Assembly: GCF_024813435.1 (NCBI RefSeq)
Contig: NZ_JANAEZ010000008.1
Span: 186,001 to 250,000 of the forward strand
DNA: 64,000 nt
Direction: 5' to 3'
Origin: Cognataquiflexum gelatinilyticum
Lineage (GTDB): Bacteria > Bacteroidota > Bacteroidia > Cytophagales > Cyclobacteriaceae
Below are positions 31,882-40,256 of this stretch, in pieces. The notes beneath the pieces were generated by a model. It did not search any database. It was not told the origin of the DNA and saw only the letters and a program-made list of their open reading frames with translations. The position numbers were made by a program, and so were the translations under genes. Numbering within the stretch: the stretch's first letter is position 1; each line of letters opens with the position of its first letter.

Positions 31882-33363
31882 TTAATCAGCATCAGGATTG
31901 TACAGCAGCTGCCTGAATTCAAAATCATATAAAGTCAACTGTCGCATCTCATAAAAGGCTGTCCAATAATCCCTCAAAGACTGGATGTAAGCCCTTCGGT
32001 TTTGGTCTTTTTCCTGCTGCGCAATATTCAGGTCAGTAATGGTCACATTTCCATTTTGGTACCTTCGCAAGGAAATCTCATAGCGTTTTTCCGCCACCTC
32101 ATCAGAAAGTTCGGTGATTTTAAGCCTGTCACGCAGCATGGCAAAATTCTTAACTTTCGTAAAAATCTCCTGCTCAAAATTGATGATATCCTGTTCGACG
32201 GTATATTCCACTAATTGCTTGTTTGCCTGTGCCTGACCCATTCTTGCTTTATTTCTTCCCCAATCGAGAATAGGGATCGAAAAGCCGAGGTTTATTAGGG
32301 TCTGTCTGTTGGGATCCACATAAATATCTCCCCAAGTCAGGCCTGCATTATTGAGACCGTAACTCGCATTCAACAGGACATTGAAGCGCTGTCCCCTTGC
32401 CTGTGCCAGATCCGATTCAGCTTCCAGTTTTCTCCGGTCAAATCCCATGGCATCTGCCCTGTTGAGAAAAGCAAACTCGATTGCCTCCTCCACTTTGATA
32501 TCGATTGGGACGATCACATTGGGCGGAATGAGGGTCAGTTCAGAAGTCTCGTTGAGCCCAATGTAGGATTTGAGTCTAAGGTTGTTGGCCTCTAGGTCCA
32601 ACTGGGCCTGGGCGAGATCTTGTCTCGCCTGCAAAACCTGTAACTCTACCTGAAGGAGTTTGTCTTCATATGTGGTCCCGATATTGTACCTCCCCTGCTC
32701 GATTTTGAGGATTTCCTGTGTATTGCTCAGGTTTTTTGTCGCAATCTCCAGATTGACTTGAGATACCAAAAAGTCAAAAAACAAAGCAGTTACAGTCATT
32801 CCGATCTGTTCCATTTCCTCCACATATCCCCTCTTACTTTCCTCAAAAATCAGAGGTTCAATTTTTCTGTCCCATTTCAGGGGATTGAAAGCAAAAATAG
32901 GTTGCCTCAACCGGACATTGACAGGAACACCACTCCATTGGGTCTGAGGAGAAGTGACCGGAGCCAGAAAATTATCAAACCTGTTGGTGGAGGAATTGAT
33001 GGAAATATTGCCACCGGTAGCGGCTATTTCTTGTTCAATACCCAATTCCAAATCCATGAAGTTTTGCCTCACTTCTCTAAATTCGATGGTTCCGTCTGGT
33101 TGGGTGACATTGTTGAATGCCTGTGAAAATCCCGGGATGGTACCGCTCAGCCTGAGTTGGGGATTATAATTGGATTGGTAAAAACGGTAATTCCAATACC
33201 TGTTTTCTTTTCTCGTCTGTGCCCGTAGTGCAGCCGGAGACCTTGCCTTGGCCCTTGATACCATCTCCTCGAGGGTAAATGTTACTCTTTCTTGGGAATA
33301 AGAATGGATGGGAAAACCAAACATCCAAACAAGTAAAATACTCAAATAATAATGTTTACTCAT
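31882..33363 (-). CDS. TolC-family outer-membrane efflux protein, 493 aa
   Basis: A signal peptide (about residues 1-22, ending SYSQ) is followed by two outer-membrane-factor repeats, each with long helices and coiled-coil heptads: RAKARSPAALRAQTRKENRYW and YNIGTTYEDKLLQVELQVLQARQDLAQAQLDLE in the first half, then RADAMGFDRRKLEAESDLAQARGQ and the second set of helices ending near residue 480. TolC-like trimers form the outer-membrane duct of efflux systems. It is the last gene of a HlyD-permease-TolC operon; its start overlaps the permease stop by 8 nt. Confidence 0.93.
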   Translation of the reverse strand: MSKHYYLSILLVWMFGFPIHSYSQERVTFTLEEMVSRAKARSPAALRAQTRKENRYWNYRFYQSNYNPQLRLSGTIPGFSQAFNNVTQPDGTIEFREVRQNFMDLELGIEQEIAATGGNISINSSTNRFDNFLAPVTSPQTQWSGVPVNVRLRQPIFAFNPLKWDRKIEPLIFEESKRGYVEEMEQIGMTVTALFFDFLVSQVNLEIATKNLSNTQEILKIEQGRYNIGTTYEDKLLQVELQVLQARQDLAQAQLDLEANNLRLKSYIGLNETSELTLIPPNVIVPIDIKVEEAIEFAFLNRADAMGFDRRKLEAESDLAQARGQRFNVLLNASYGLNNAGLTWGDIYVDPNRQTLINLGFSIPILDWGRNKARMGQAQANKQLVEYTVEQDIINFEQEIFTKVKNFAMLRDRLKITELSDEVAEKRYEISLRRYQNGNVTITDLNIAQQEKDQNRRAYIQSLRDYWTAFYEMRQLTLYDFEFRQLLYNPDAD

Positions 33364-34693
33364 ACCTTAAAGAAGTTATTGGATCTTGCATTGCTGCTTT
33401 TCTTGCCGGGGCGATTCCAAAAATCAATCCGACAGTAGCTGCGACGCCAAATGATAGGACGATGGAGGGAAGGGTGATGATGGTCGGAAAATCCCCAAAA
33501 GTAGATACCAAATGGGCCAATAAAATCCCCAATATTACGCCTATTATCCCTCCTGAAATACTGATCATGACGGCTTCAAACAGAAACTGATTGACAATAT
33601 CGGATTTTTTTGCTCCCAACGAAAGCCTTAATCCTATTTCCTTTATTCTTTCCATCACAGAGGCAAGCATGATGTTCATAATCCCAATACCTCCCACCAA
33701 AAGTGAAATGCCTGCTATTGCCCCTAGGACAATATTGAAAATATTCTGCGTCCGCTGCTGTTGTTTGAGCAATAGCTCAGGGATGGTAATTTCAAAGTCC
33801 ACCACATTCATATGCCTCCTTTCCAAAAGCTTTGAAATCACTTCTGCAGTGGGATTGAGGGATTCACTCTCTACCACTTGAACTACTATTTTATCTATCT
33901 GATGGTAATTGGGGTCAACAGAAAGGGAGGCAGACTCTTGATCCATCACCCCTGCACCTGTGACCAAATCCCTGTTTTTGAACCGGATCAACATCGTCTG
34001 AATAGGAACATAGACATCCATATTGAAATCCCGGATACCCAACTTGGAAATACTCTGCTCTGATACCAACCGCTCCTCCATCACGCCAATGACTTCAAGC
34101 CATTGGTTTCCACTTTTTATCATCTTTCCGATGGGGTTTTCCTTAGAGAAAAATTTGGTTTGAACGGATCTTCCGATGATACAGACAGGATCGCCGTTGA
34201 GGAGGTTCATTTCCGAAAACATTTTTCCTTCTCGAAGGTGAAAATCCAAAACTTCAAAATATGCCGGCGTGACACCGACAAGTTTGGCAGACCTCCTGAC
34301 CCCACTCTTGACAAGATTCGTTTCCAAAACTATTTCAGGACTGATATTTTTGATTCCAGGGATGGTTTTCACAATGGATTCTACATCCGAAAGCTTCAAT
34401 CCCGGGGAATACTTTCCTTTTTCTTCTTCAAGATCAGAATCCTCCGCAAGGTTTTCTTCCACCTGATTGACCACAGGTGTAATGACAATATTGTTGACAC
34501 CAACCAATCTGATCTGTTCGAGGATTTCCTGCTGTGCGCCATTGCCGATAGCGAGCATTGCAATCACAGCCGCAACTCCAAAAATAATCCCCAAAGCCGT
34601 CAGCAAGGATCTTAATTTATTGGCAAGGACTGCTTCAAGTGCAATTTGGAAATTAGCTAGTAATCTTTCATTACGATCGAAAATTGGACTCAT
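33356..34693 (-). CDS. MacB/FtsX-type ABC transporter permease, 445 aa, without its own ATPase domain
   Basis: One N-terminal membrane helix with LRSLLTALGIIFGVAAVIAMLA (about 26-48), a large MacB periplasmic core domain (about 70-275) and three C-terminal helices starting with LVGGIGIMNIMLASVMERIKEIGLRLSLGAKKSDI, the FtsX signature. Such permeases use ATP hydrolysis by a cytosolic partner to drive a periplasmic conformational change, as in MacAB macrolide/toxin export. MacB of E. coli carries the ATPase in the same chain; here it is absent, and no ATPase gene is in the operon. It is 9 nt from the HlyD gene and overlaps tolC. Confidence 0.93.
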   Translation of the reverse strand: MSPIFDRNERLLANFQIALEAVLANKLRSLLTALGIIFGVAAVIAMLAIGNGAQQEILEQIRLVGVNNIVITPVVNQVEENLAEDSDLEEEKGKYSPGLKLSDVESIVKTIPGIKNISPEIVLETNLVKSGVRRSAKLVGVTPAYFEVLDFHLREGKMFSEMNLLNGDPVCIIGRSVQTKFFSKENPIGKMIKSGNQWLEVIGVMEERLVSEQSISKLGIRDFNMDVYVPIQTMLIRFKNRDLVTGAGVMDQESASLSVDPNYHQIDKIVVQVVESESLNPTAEVISKLLERRHMNVVDFEITIPELLLKQQQRTQNIFNIVLGAIAGISLLVGGIGIMNIMLASVMERIKEIGLRLSLGAKKSDIVNQFLFEAVMISISGGIIGVILGILLAHLVSTFGDFPTIITLPSIVLSFGVAATVGLIFGIAPARKAAMQDPITSLRYE

Positions 34694-34702
34694 AAATATA
34701 GG

Positions 34703-36037
34703 TTAGTTATTGACAGGCCTGATTTGATAATCCTGCTTCATGGTGGAATCCGCCCTAGAAATCACATAATCTTCGCTCCGGTTTCTTTTTCCGTCCAATT
34801 CTGCCAATAAACTGATACTTGTATCCTGAGACCATTCAGGTGTGGAAAGAAAAATACCCTGTCCTTCTTCCAAGCCCATCTCAATAATGACGTCATTGGA
34901 ATTTGCCAAACCTAATTTTACTTCCTGTTTTTTGCCGTTTTTAAGATAAACGTAATTGATACTGTCACTTTCGACATTGATGGCCTCCAAAGGAACATAG
35001 ACCACATCGCCTTTTTCTTCTATCAAAATCGAGTTGCTTGTAGTCATGGCAGGTCTAAGGAGCACGTCACTTTCATTGACCCTGACCAACACCTCAAATA
35101 CCTTCGCATCTGAGTTTGGTCTTTGCTGCCCAACATTGGCTACCTGGATCACCTGACCTGACAGTTTTTTGTCAGGAAAAGCATCCAACCCGATTTGCAC
35201 AGTCTGACCGACTTTGACCTTTCTGATATCCACTTCATTGATGTAGGTGATGCTCTGCATGGTACTAAGGTCGGGGAGTGTAGCCACCACAGGATCCCAT
35301 GAACTGATCTGTGAGCCTTCCTTGACTTTTCCGCCCCTTCCCTGACGGTAGATGACCATGCCGTTTTGTGGCGCGAGTACAGTGAACTTTTCCAAAGCCT
35401 CCTGCATTTGGGACACTTCCAGTTCTGCCTCTCTCAACCTTGCCGATACCTCGACCATTCTTGCCTTTTCTTGAAGCGTCTTGATCCTGTACCGCTCTTT
35501 GGCCTGCTGCAGGTCACGGATGGCCTTTTGGTAATTGTATTCGTTTTGTTTGATGATTGCAGGCGGTTCATATTGGGACTGATCCAAGACAAGCTTCTTG
35601 GCGCCAACTTCATAATCCAGGTTGATCAGGTTATCCCTTTCCAACCGCAGTACCAAAGAAGTATCCAATTGGGTTTGTTCAAAAGCCGCACGCGTCTGTT
35701 CCAAGTCAAGCCTTCGGTCCTCAAGGCGTCCAAAAAGTTCTGTTTTGTCCAGTGAAGCAATGAAGTCGCCCTTTTTGACCACTGTGCCCTCATCCACCAT
35801 AGTCTCAATAGTGAAGTTTCCTATTCTATATCTTCGCGCTTCAATAGGCCCGAGTATCTCAATGGAATTGAGCGCCTGCAATTCTCCTGAGGAGGTGATT
35901 TCGACCTTGAATTGGCCTTTTTTGACTTCTGACAATATTTCAAAGCCTTCTTTCTTTCCGGAGGAAAAAAATAGCCAATACAGTGCAATGAGCCCAACAA
36001 AAATCCCTAATCCTATATAAATATTCTTCTTTTGCAT
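34703..36037 (-). CDS. HlyD/MacA-family periplasmic adaptor, 444 aa
   Basis: A single N-terminal membrane anchor (about residues 7-24) precedes a MacA/HlyD-type adaptor: a barrel-sandwich strand VDEGTVVKKGDFIASLDKTEL near residue 82, a long alpha-helical hairpin (about 105-210) with QQAKERYRIKTLQEKARM, the return strand ENFTVLAPQNGMVIYRQG type sequence, and beta-barrel domains with TYINEVDIRKVKVGQTVQIGLDA. The adaptor bridges the permease and the TolC duct. It is the first gene of the operon; two TAnnTTTG-like boxes lie upstream (36063-36080). Confidence 0.93.
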   Translation of the reverse strand: MQKKNIYIGLGIFVGLIALYWLFFSSGKKEGFEILSEVKKGQFKVEITSSGELQALNSIEILGPIEARRYRIGNFTIETMVDEGTVVKKGDFIASLDKTELFGRLEDRRLDLEQTRAAFEQTQLDTSLVLRLERDNLINLDYEVGAKKLVLDQSQYEPPAIIKQNEYNYQKAIRDLQQAKERYRIKTLQEKARMVEVSARLREAELEVSQMQEALEKFTVLAPQNGMVIYRQGRGGKVKEGSQISSWDPVVATLPDLSTMQSITYINEVDIRKVKVGQTVQIGLDAFPDKKLSGQVIQVANVGQQRPNSDAKVFEVLVRVNESDVLLRPAMTTSNSILIEEKGDVVYVPLEAINVESDSINYVYLKNGKKQEVKLGLANSNDVIIEMGLEEGQGIFLSTPEWSQDTSISLLAELDGKRNRSEDYVISRADSTMKQDYQIRPVNN

Positions 36038-36062
36038 GGTTGGTAAGCTATTTTGGTTATTT

Positions 36063-36080
36063 CAAAGTTAGCCAAAAATA
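36063..36080 (-). promoter_or_regulatory. Candidate -7 elements of the efflux operon
   Basis: On the minus strand TAACTTTG (36070-36063) and TATTTTTG (36080-36073) both fit TAnnTTTG, 25-36 nt upstream of the HlyD start. TTG triplets occur a little too close (14-15 nt). One of the two is probably used. Confidence 0.3.
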
Positions 36081-36237
36081 GGCTCAAAATCAGGCCAATA
36101 AGCATGCTATAAAGCCATTAAAGTAATTTTTAATTAATCCTGCGGACAGAAAGAGAAAACCGAAAAATTGAAATGGTTTTGATAAATTGCGCGCTTATTG
36201 GGGAAATAAAATCCCAAAAAACCGAGCAAATCCAGAT

Positions 36238-37002
36238 ATGAAGTCATTGATTAGTTTTATTATCCGATATATTCCAAGAAAATATTTACAGCTAGTTTCC
36301 CACTTTTTTCTAAGAATTATGGCGGTATTTTATCAGGGAAATCAGGTGACTTGTAATGTCTGTGACCATTCTTTCCGGAAGTTTTTGCCTTATGGGCGAA
36401 AAGGACGGGACAATGCACTCTGCCCAAACTGCCTTGCTTTGGAAAGGCATAGGTTGATGTGGTTGTTTTTGCAGCAGAAGACCAACTTTTTTACGGATAA
36501 ACTCAAAGTGCTCCATATCGCTCCCGAGCTTTGCTTTATTGACAGGATGGAAGCCATGAAAAACCTCGAATACATCACAGCTGACATTGAGTCTCCCTTG
36601 GCCAAAGTTAAAATGGATGTCCATCAGATCCCATTTGAGGCCAATACTTTTGATGTCGTATTCTGTAACCATGTCATGGAACATGTCGACGACGATATCC
36701 TCGCATGCAGCGAAATCAACCGCGTGCTCAAACCAAACGGTTGGGGAATCATCCAATCCCCGGTCTATGACATTCCCGAGACCATCGAAGACAAAACCAT
36801 CACCGATGCCGCTGAGCGCGAAAGACTCTTCGGCCAAAGAGACCACGTCCGAAAATATGGGCATGACTACGCCAAGCGCCTCAGTCTATCAGGACTCGAT
36901 GTCCAAGAAAACCTTTTTGTCAAAACCCTTGATCCTTCACTTGTAGTAAAAAATGCTTTACCGGAGAATGAGGTTATTTTTTATTGTAGAAAAGGGAAGT
37001 AA
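36238..37002 (+). CDS. Class I SAM-dependent methyltransferase with N-terminal zinc-finger motif, 254 aa
   Basis: Residues 1-30 are hydrophobic and basic. A CNVC...CPNC four-cysteine cluster (Cys39, Cys42, Cys62, Cys65) probably binds zinc. A Rossmann methyltransferase follows, with LHIAPELCF in place of the usual GxGxG, the acidic loop ITADIESP, DVHQIPFEANTFDVVFCNHVMEHVDDD and the LKPNGWGIIQSP strand. The substrate is unknown; similar proteins occur near polysaccharide or glycan genes. The ATG at 36238 is used; an upstream TTG adds 17 residues. A remnant of a second copy lies 250 nt downstream. Confidence 0.88.
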   Translation: MKSLISFIIRYIPRKYLQLVSHFFLRIMAVFYQGNQVTCNVCDHSFRKFLPYGRKGRDNALCPNCLALERHRLMWLFLQQKTNFFTDKLKVLHIAPELCFIDRMEAMKNLEYITADIESPLAKVKMDVHQIPFEANTFDVVFCNHVMEHVDDDILACSEINRVLKPNGWGIIQSPVYDIPETIEDKTITDAAERERLFGQRDHVRKYGHDYAKRLSLSGLDVQENLFVKTLDPSLVVKNALPENEVIFYCRKGK

Positions 37003-37340
37003 AGGATGAAGGATGGGAGAATGAGGGGGAATTTGGAGTCCAGAAATAAATCCGTGCTTTGTTTAATGAATTCCTAAACCTATTCAACCGAAATGCCACC
37101 TAAGCCAATAAGATATATCTCTCCCTTTTGAAGTTGTTCATAGATATTCAGCGTTCACAAAACGTGAACAAGATTTTTTATGAACAAAATGTTTATAGAC
37201 ATTTAACTGATTAGAAATTTAAACGACTTGAATGTTCCTTCCAATCCGAAACATGCCCTGCCGGAGAATGAGGTGATATTTTATTGTATAAAAAGGAAGG
37301 AAGAAAGAGATCAATTAATTTGGAAAAAGCTTAACCGTAG
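37003..37340. other. 338-nt region between the methyltransferase and the AT-rich fusion gene
   Basis: It holds purine-rich low-complexity sequence next to the methyltransferase stop (37003-37035), a GTTCAC-N5-GTGAAC dyad (37153-37169) and, at the right end, the 3' scar of a second methyltransferase copy (37228-37344). No intact gene is seen. Confidence 0.6.
37153..37169. repeat. Inverted repeat GTTCAC-N5-GTGAAC
   Basis: Perfect 6-bp arms (37153-37158 and 37164-37169) separated by five bases; a related GAACA-AAA-TGTTT sequence follows at about 37182. The geometry would suit a dimeric regulator or a small hairpin; there is no T run for termination. Confidence 0.4.
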
Positions 37341-37344
37341 TTAA
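37228..37344 (+). pseudogene. 3' remnant of a second copy of the zinc-finger methyltransferase gene
   Basis: From 37261 the sequence matches 36961 onward (exactly 300 nt apart) at 35 of 40 positions. In frame it reads HALPENEVIFYCIKRK, against NALPENEVIFYCRKGK at the end of the intact gene, then continues with an unrelated tail to a TAA at 37342-37344. Upstream of about 37228 the similarity is lost and no start exists. It is the truncated end of a tandem duplicate or a related paralogue. Its stop overlaps the stop of the opposing AT-rich gene. Confidence 0.75.
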
Positions 37345-39137
37345 TCGATGTTTAAAGATTTCGACATAAGTATAGATTTGTAATTCTTTTCTTTTAAAAA
37401 GTTTGGTAATTCTTTGACTTTGGAATATTTTGATTTAGTGTACAAATCAAACAACTGATCTTTTGCCACCAATGTAATTCTAGAAATATCATATTTTTTT
37501 GCAACGTTTTCAATTTCAATTAGCATTCTTTTGGCAATTCCCATTTTTCTAAAAGCATTGTCTACAGCAATAAATATAACATACATTGATGAGCCATTAA
37601 TATTGAAATGTAATGGGAAATTTGAAATCTCTTCAAAATTTTCAAACTTCTTCTCATTCCAAATTACAGTTTCAATATACCCAACAATTCTATTAGTTTT
37701 TTTATGTTTTACAACTAAAAACCCATCATTAAACATTATTCTTCTTTGGTTTAAGGTCAATTCAGAAGCAGCATTTCCTAATTCTATATCAATTTCAATT
37801 TTATATACATTTTTAATGTCATTTTCAGTGGCTTTCGTTACCATGAAAACATCTTTTCTTCCTCTAATACTAAATTCAATCTTCTTTTCTCCCCTTTCCG
37901 CAAAAAGGGTTTGAGGAATGCTTCCTTCGAAATAAAAAATCACTCCATCATTATTTATAGAATTATCATATTTATGATAGTAGGTGATTGTATTATCTTT
38001 TTCTATTTTTTTGCTTGGAATCAACTGCTCAACTACTCTCTTCTCTTTAACAAAAAATAACTTTGTCATCAATAACTCTCTCGGAAAATTTAAAGAAATT
38101 TCAACATTTCTTATTCCTTTAATGCTCCAATGATCTGTATCCCCATTCAGATTCATTGTTTTATACCAACAGAAATAGTGTTTTAGAACAAAACTCTCTT
38201 TTGGTAGTACATGACTGTTTAAGAATATTTTAAAAACTTTTATATTATTCATATCCTTTTCTATCGCTGTCTGGAGTTTTTCATTTTGTTCATCATAAAC
38301 TACAAAATTCATTACAGTAGCATCGTGAAACCCATCCGCTGTGGTGGTAAATTTTAAGGACTGAACAGGTTCATCCGATTCATTAACACCTTTCTTTTCA
38401 TATTTTGCAAAATAATTACCCTCAATATCAATTCTAGCAAAATACTTAATTGAGTTTATTGAAACTTGTTTTTGCGATTGATCAATGTTTTCATAAATCC
38501 TTTCAATAATATTAGATTTTAATAAATCAGAATTATATGAGAATTTATTAATATCCTCTGTCAAAAATTTAATCCAATTTTCCTTCATATGCATTGGAAG
38601 GAAATATTCGCTATGCGATTTATAGCTTTCAGAATTTAAAACAAATTTTTTGTTGTCTAAAGGGATATCTGTAAAACCAACCTTTCCCGCTTCACCACAA
38701 TCCTTATCAATAATTATTCTAGTAAAACTAAGGAACCATTCCAACGATCCATGATCATTTTTTAATTTACTAAATTGTTTTCTTTTAATGAAAGGTCTAA
38801 AGTCTGTGTTCTCGTTCAATATTGAACCACAGAAAATAATTTTATCAAATTTAATGACATCATATTTTTTCATTGCTTGATAGATTATGTAGGTACCAAA
38901 GCTATGAGCAATTACAGAAGGTGGATATTTAGAATCAATAAACTTGTCATTATAGAAGTTGCAAAAATTTGTAATTATTTTATCTCTATGTGATTTCCTT
39001 AAAAATTTCATAAAACTAAAATAACCGTAATCAAAATAAAAAACTTCAATTTTATTGTCCTTGAATTCTTGGAAAGTTGGTATTGATTCGTACCATCTGT
39101 GTTTTCTTCTAATTCCGTGAACCGTAATTAATTTCAT
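37341..39137 (-). CDS. Fusion of alpha/beta hydrolase, beta-rich middle domain and GNAT acetyltransferase, 598 aa
   Basis: The N-terminal part (about 1-210) is an alpha/beta hydrolase: VHGIRR oxyanion loop at the start and a nucleophile elbow IAHSFGTY with Ser79 (the usual first Gly is Ala). Residues about 215-430 are rich in beta strands and aromatic residues and match no family known to me. The C-terminal part (about 440-595) is a GNAT domain with VDNAFRKMGIAKRML as the acetyl-CoA loop and YTKSKYSKV at the end. No signal peptide. The gene is far richer in A/T than all neighbours, has isolated intergenic flanks, and abuts the methyltransferase scar, so it is probably acquired. A defence or toxin role is possible but unproven. 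Confidence 0.75.
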   Translation of the reverse strand: MKLITVHGIRRKHRWYESIPTFQEFKDNKIEVFYFDYGYFSFMKFLRKSHRDKIITNFCNFYNDKFIDSKYPPSVIAHSFGTYIIYQAMKKYDVIKFDKIIFCGSILNENTDFRPFIKRKQFSKLKNDHGSLEWFLSFTRIIIDKDCGEAGKVGFTDIPLDNKKFVLNSESYKSHSEYFLPMHMKENWIKFLTEDINKFSYNSDLLKSNIIERIYENIDQSQKQVSINSIKYFARIDIEGNYFAKYEKKGVNESDEPVQSLKFTTTADGFHDATVMNFVVYDEQNEKLQTAIEKDMNNIKVFKIFLNSHVLPKESFVLKHYFCWYKTMNLNGDTDHWSIKGIRNVEISLNFPRELLMTKLFFVKEKRVVEQLIPSKKIEKDNTITYYHKYDNSINNDGVIFYFEGSIPQTLFAERGEKKIEFSIRGRKDVFMVTKATENDIKNVYKIEIDIELGNAASELTLNQRRIMFNDGFLVVKHKKTNRIVGYIETVIWNEKKFENFEEISNFPLHFNINGSSMYVIFIAVDNAFRKMGIAKRMLIEIENVAKKYDISRITLVAKDQLFDLYTKSKYSKVKELPNFLKEKNYKSILMSKSLNID

Positions 39138-39275
39138 TTATTAATTTCTCCTTTAAATATCCTAATTAATTGACTTGACAATAATATTTTATTCAAACCA
39201 CCTAAACATAAAACTAATACCCTAAAAATCCAACCAGCTTTCCTGACTATATGCGTTTAAAAAGTTAATAGGATA

Positions 39276-40256
39276 TTACCCTCTAAAAACCTTCTTCACC
39301 CATTCAGTAATCAATCCTGCGCCATAGCTGCTCAACTGCCCAAAAGCAGTAAAAACAGAAAGCAATCCTACCCAAGGTGATTTGTTTATGAAAGTAGAAT
39401 GAAGGAAAACAGCTAATATCCAAAGCGCATAAATATACAAGCCTGCAGAAATGAAAATCGAAAGAGCGGGAAACCAATAACCAATAACCATCAACCCAAT
39501 AACCATTATCCAACCAAGTAAAAATCCTGCCGGCATCAGATGCACCAACTTCACCGCATCCGGATGGTAACGGCTGACGTTGATTCGGTTTTGGCCAAAG
39601 GAATAACTCTGTCTGAAAAAGCTCTGCCAGGTGTTTTTTCTCTTGTGGTACACAAAAGCTTCCTCCACCAATTCCAACCTGAAACCTGACTTTTTGAGCC
39701 GCATACTCAGCTCGATGTCCTCTCCACGGTTTGGGTCTAGAAAACCTTTGGTCGCCTCAAATGCCTTTTTGGATAAGCCCATGTTGAATCCACGGGCTTG
39801 GTACTTGGATGGATCTTTTAATTTCCCCCTGATTCCCCCCGTAGTCAGGACCGAAGTCATGCTATAGTTGATGGCTTTTTGGAAGTCGGAAAAGTTCTCC
39901 TCCGCGGCATCCGGACCACCATGGGCATCGAGCTTTCGGGTTTTGATGGCTTTATTCAAAACCTCAAAGTATTGAGAAGGAATGATGCAATCAGAATCAA
40001 AAAGCACAAAATAATCGCCTTTGGCCAGATTCATCCCTAAGTTCCGGGCAAAGCCTTGGGCAATATTTTCAATCCAAAAATAACGAACTTGGAGTTCTTC
40101 TTTGAAGGATTCTGCGACAAGCTTGCAGGGATTATCAGATCCATCATCCACAATAATCACCTCAAAATCTGTAAAAGTCTGTAAAGTAAGACTTTGAAGT
40201 AATTCCCTGATTTCATCGGGGCGGTTATACACCGGTATGATTACCGAAAAAACCAT
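39276..40256 (-). CDS. Family 2 glycosyltransferase with C-terminal membrane helices, 326 aa
   Basis: GT-A fold: VIIPVYNRPDEIRELLQSL and VIIVDDGSDNP at the nucleotide-sugar site, the metal-binding D-S-D of YFVLFDSDCIIP (about 105), and RGEDIELSMRLKKSGFRLE with the acceptor-side ED. Two or three C-terminal hydrophobic segments (about 240-310) anchor it in the inner membrane. The family transfers sugar from a nucleotide or lipid donor to glycans or lipids. Its ATG (40256) shares one base with the stop of the upstream glycosyltransferase, so they are coupled. Confidence 0.92.
   Translation of the reverse strand: MVFSVIIPVYNRPDEIRELLQSLTLQTFTDFEVIIVDDGSDNPCKLVAESFKEELQVRYFWIENIAQGFARNLGMNLAKGDYFVLFDSDCIIPSQYFEVLNKAIKTRKLDAHGGPDAAEENFSDFQKAINYSMTSVLTTGGIRGKLKDPSKYQARGFNMGLSKKAFEATKGFLDPNRGEDIELSMRLKKSGFRLELVEEAFVYHKRKNTWQSFFRQSYSFGQNRINVSRYHPDAVKLVHLMPAGFLLGWIMVIGLMVIGYWFPALSIFISAGLYIYALWILAVFLHSTFINKSPWVGLLSVFTAFGQLSSYGAGLITEWVKKVFRG

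Noticed and set aside
37341..39137. Fusion gene as an assembly artefact of two genes
   Set aside because: The frame is continuous for 598 codons with uniform A/T-rich composition across all three parts.
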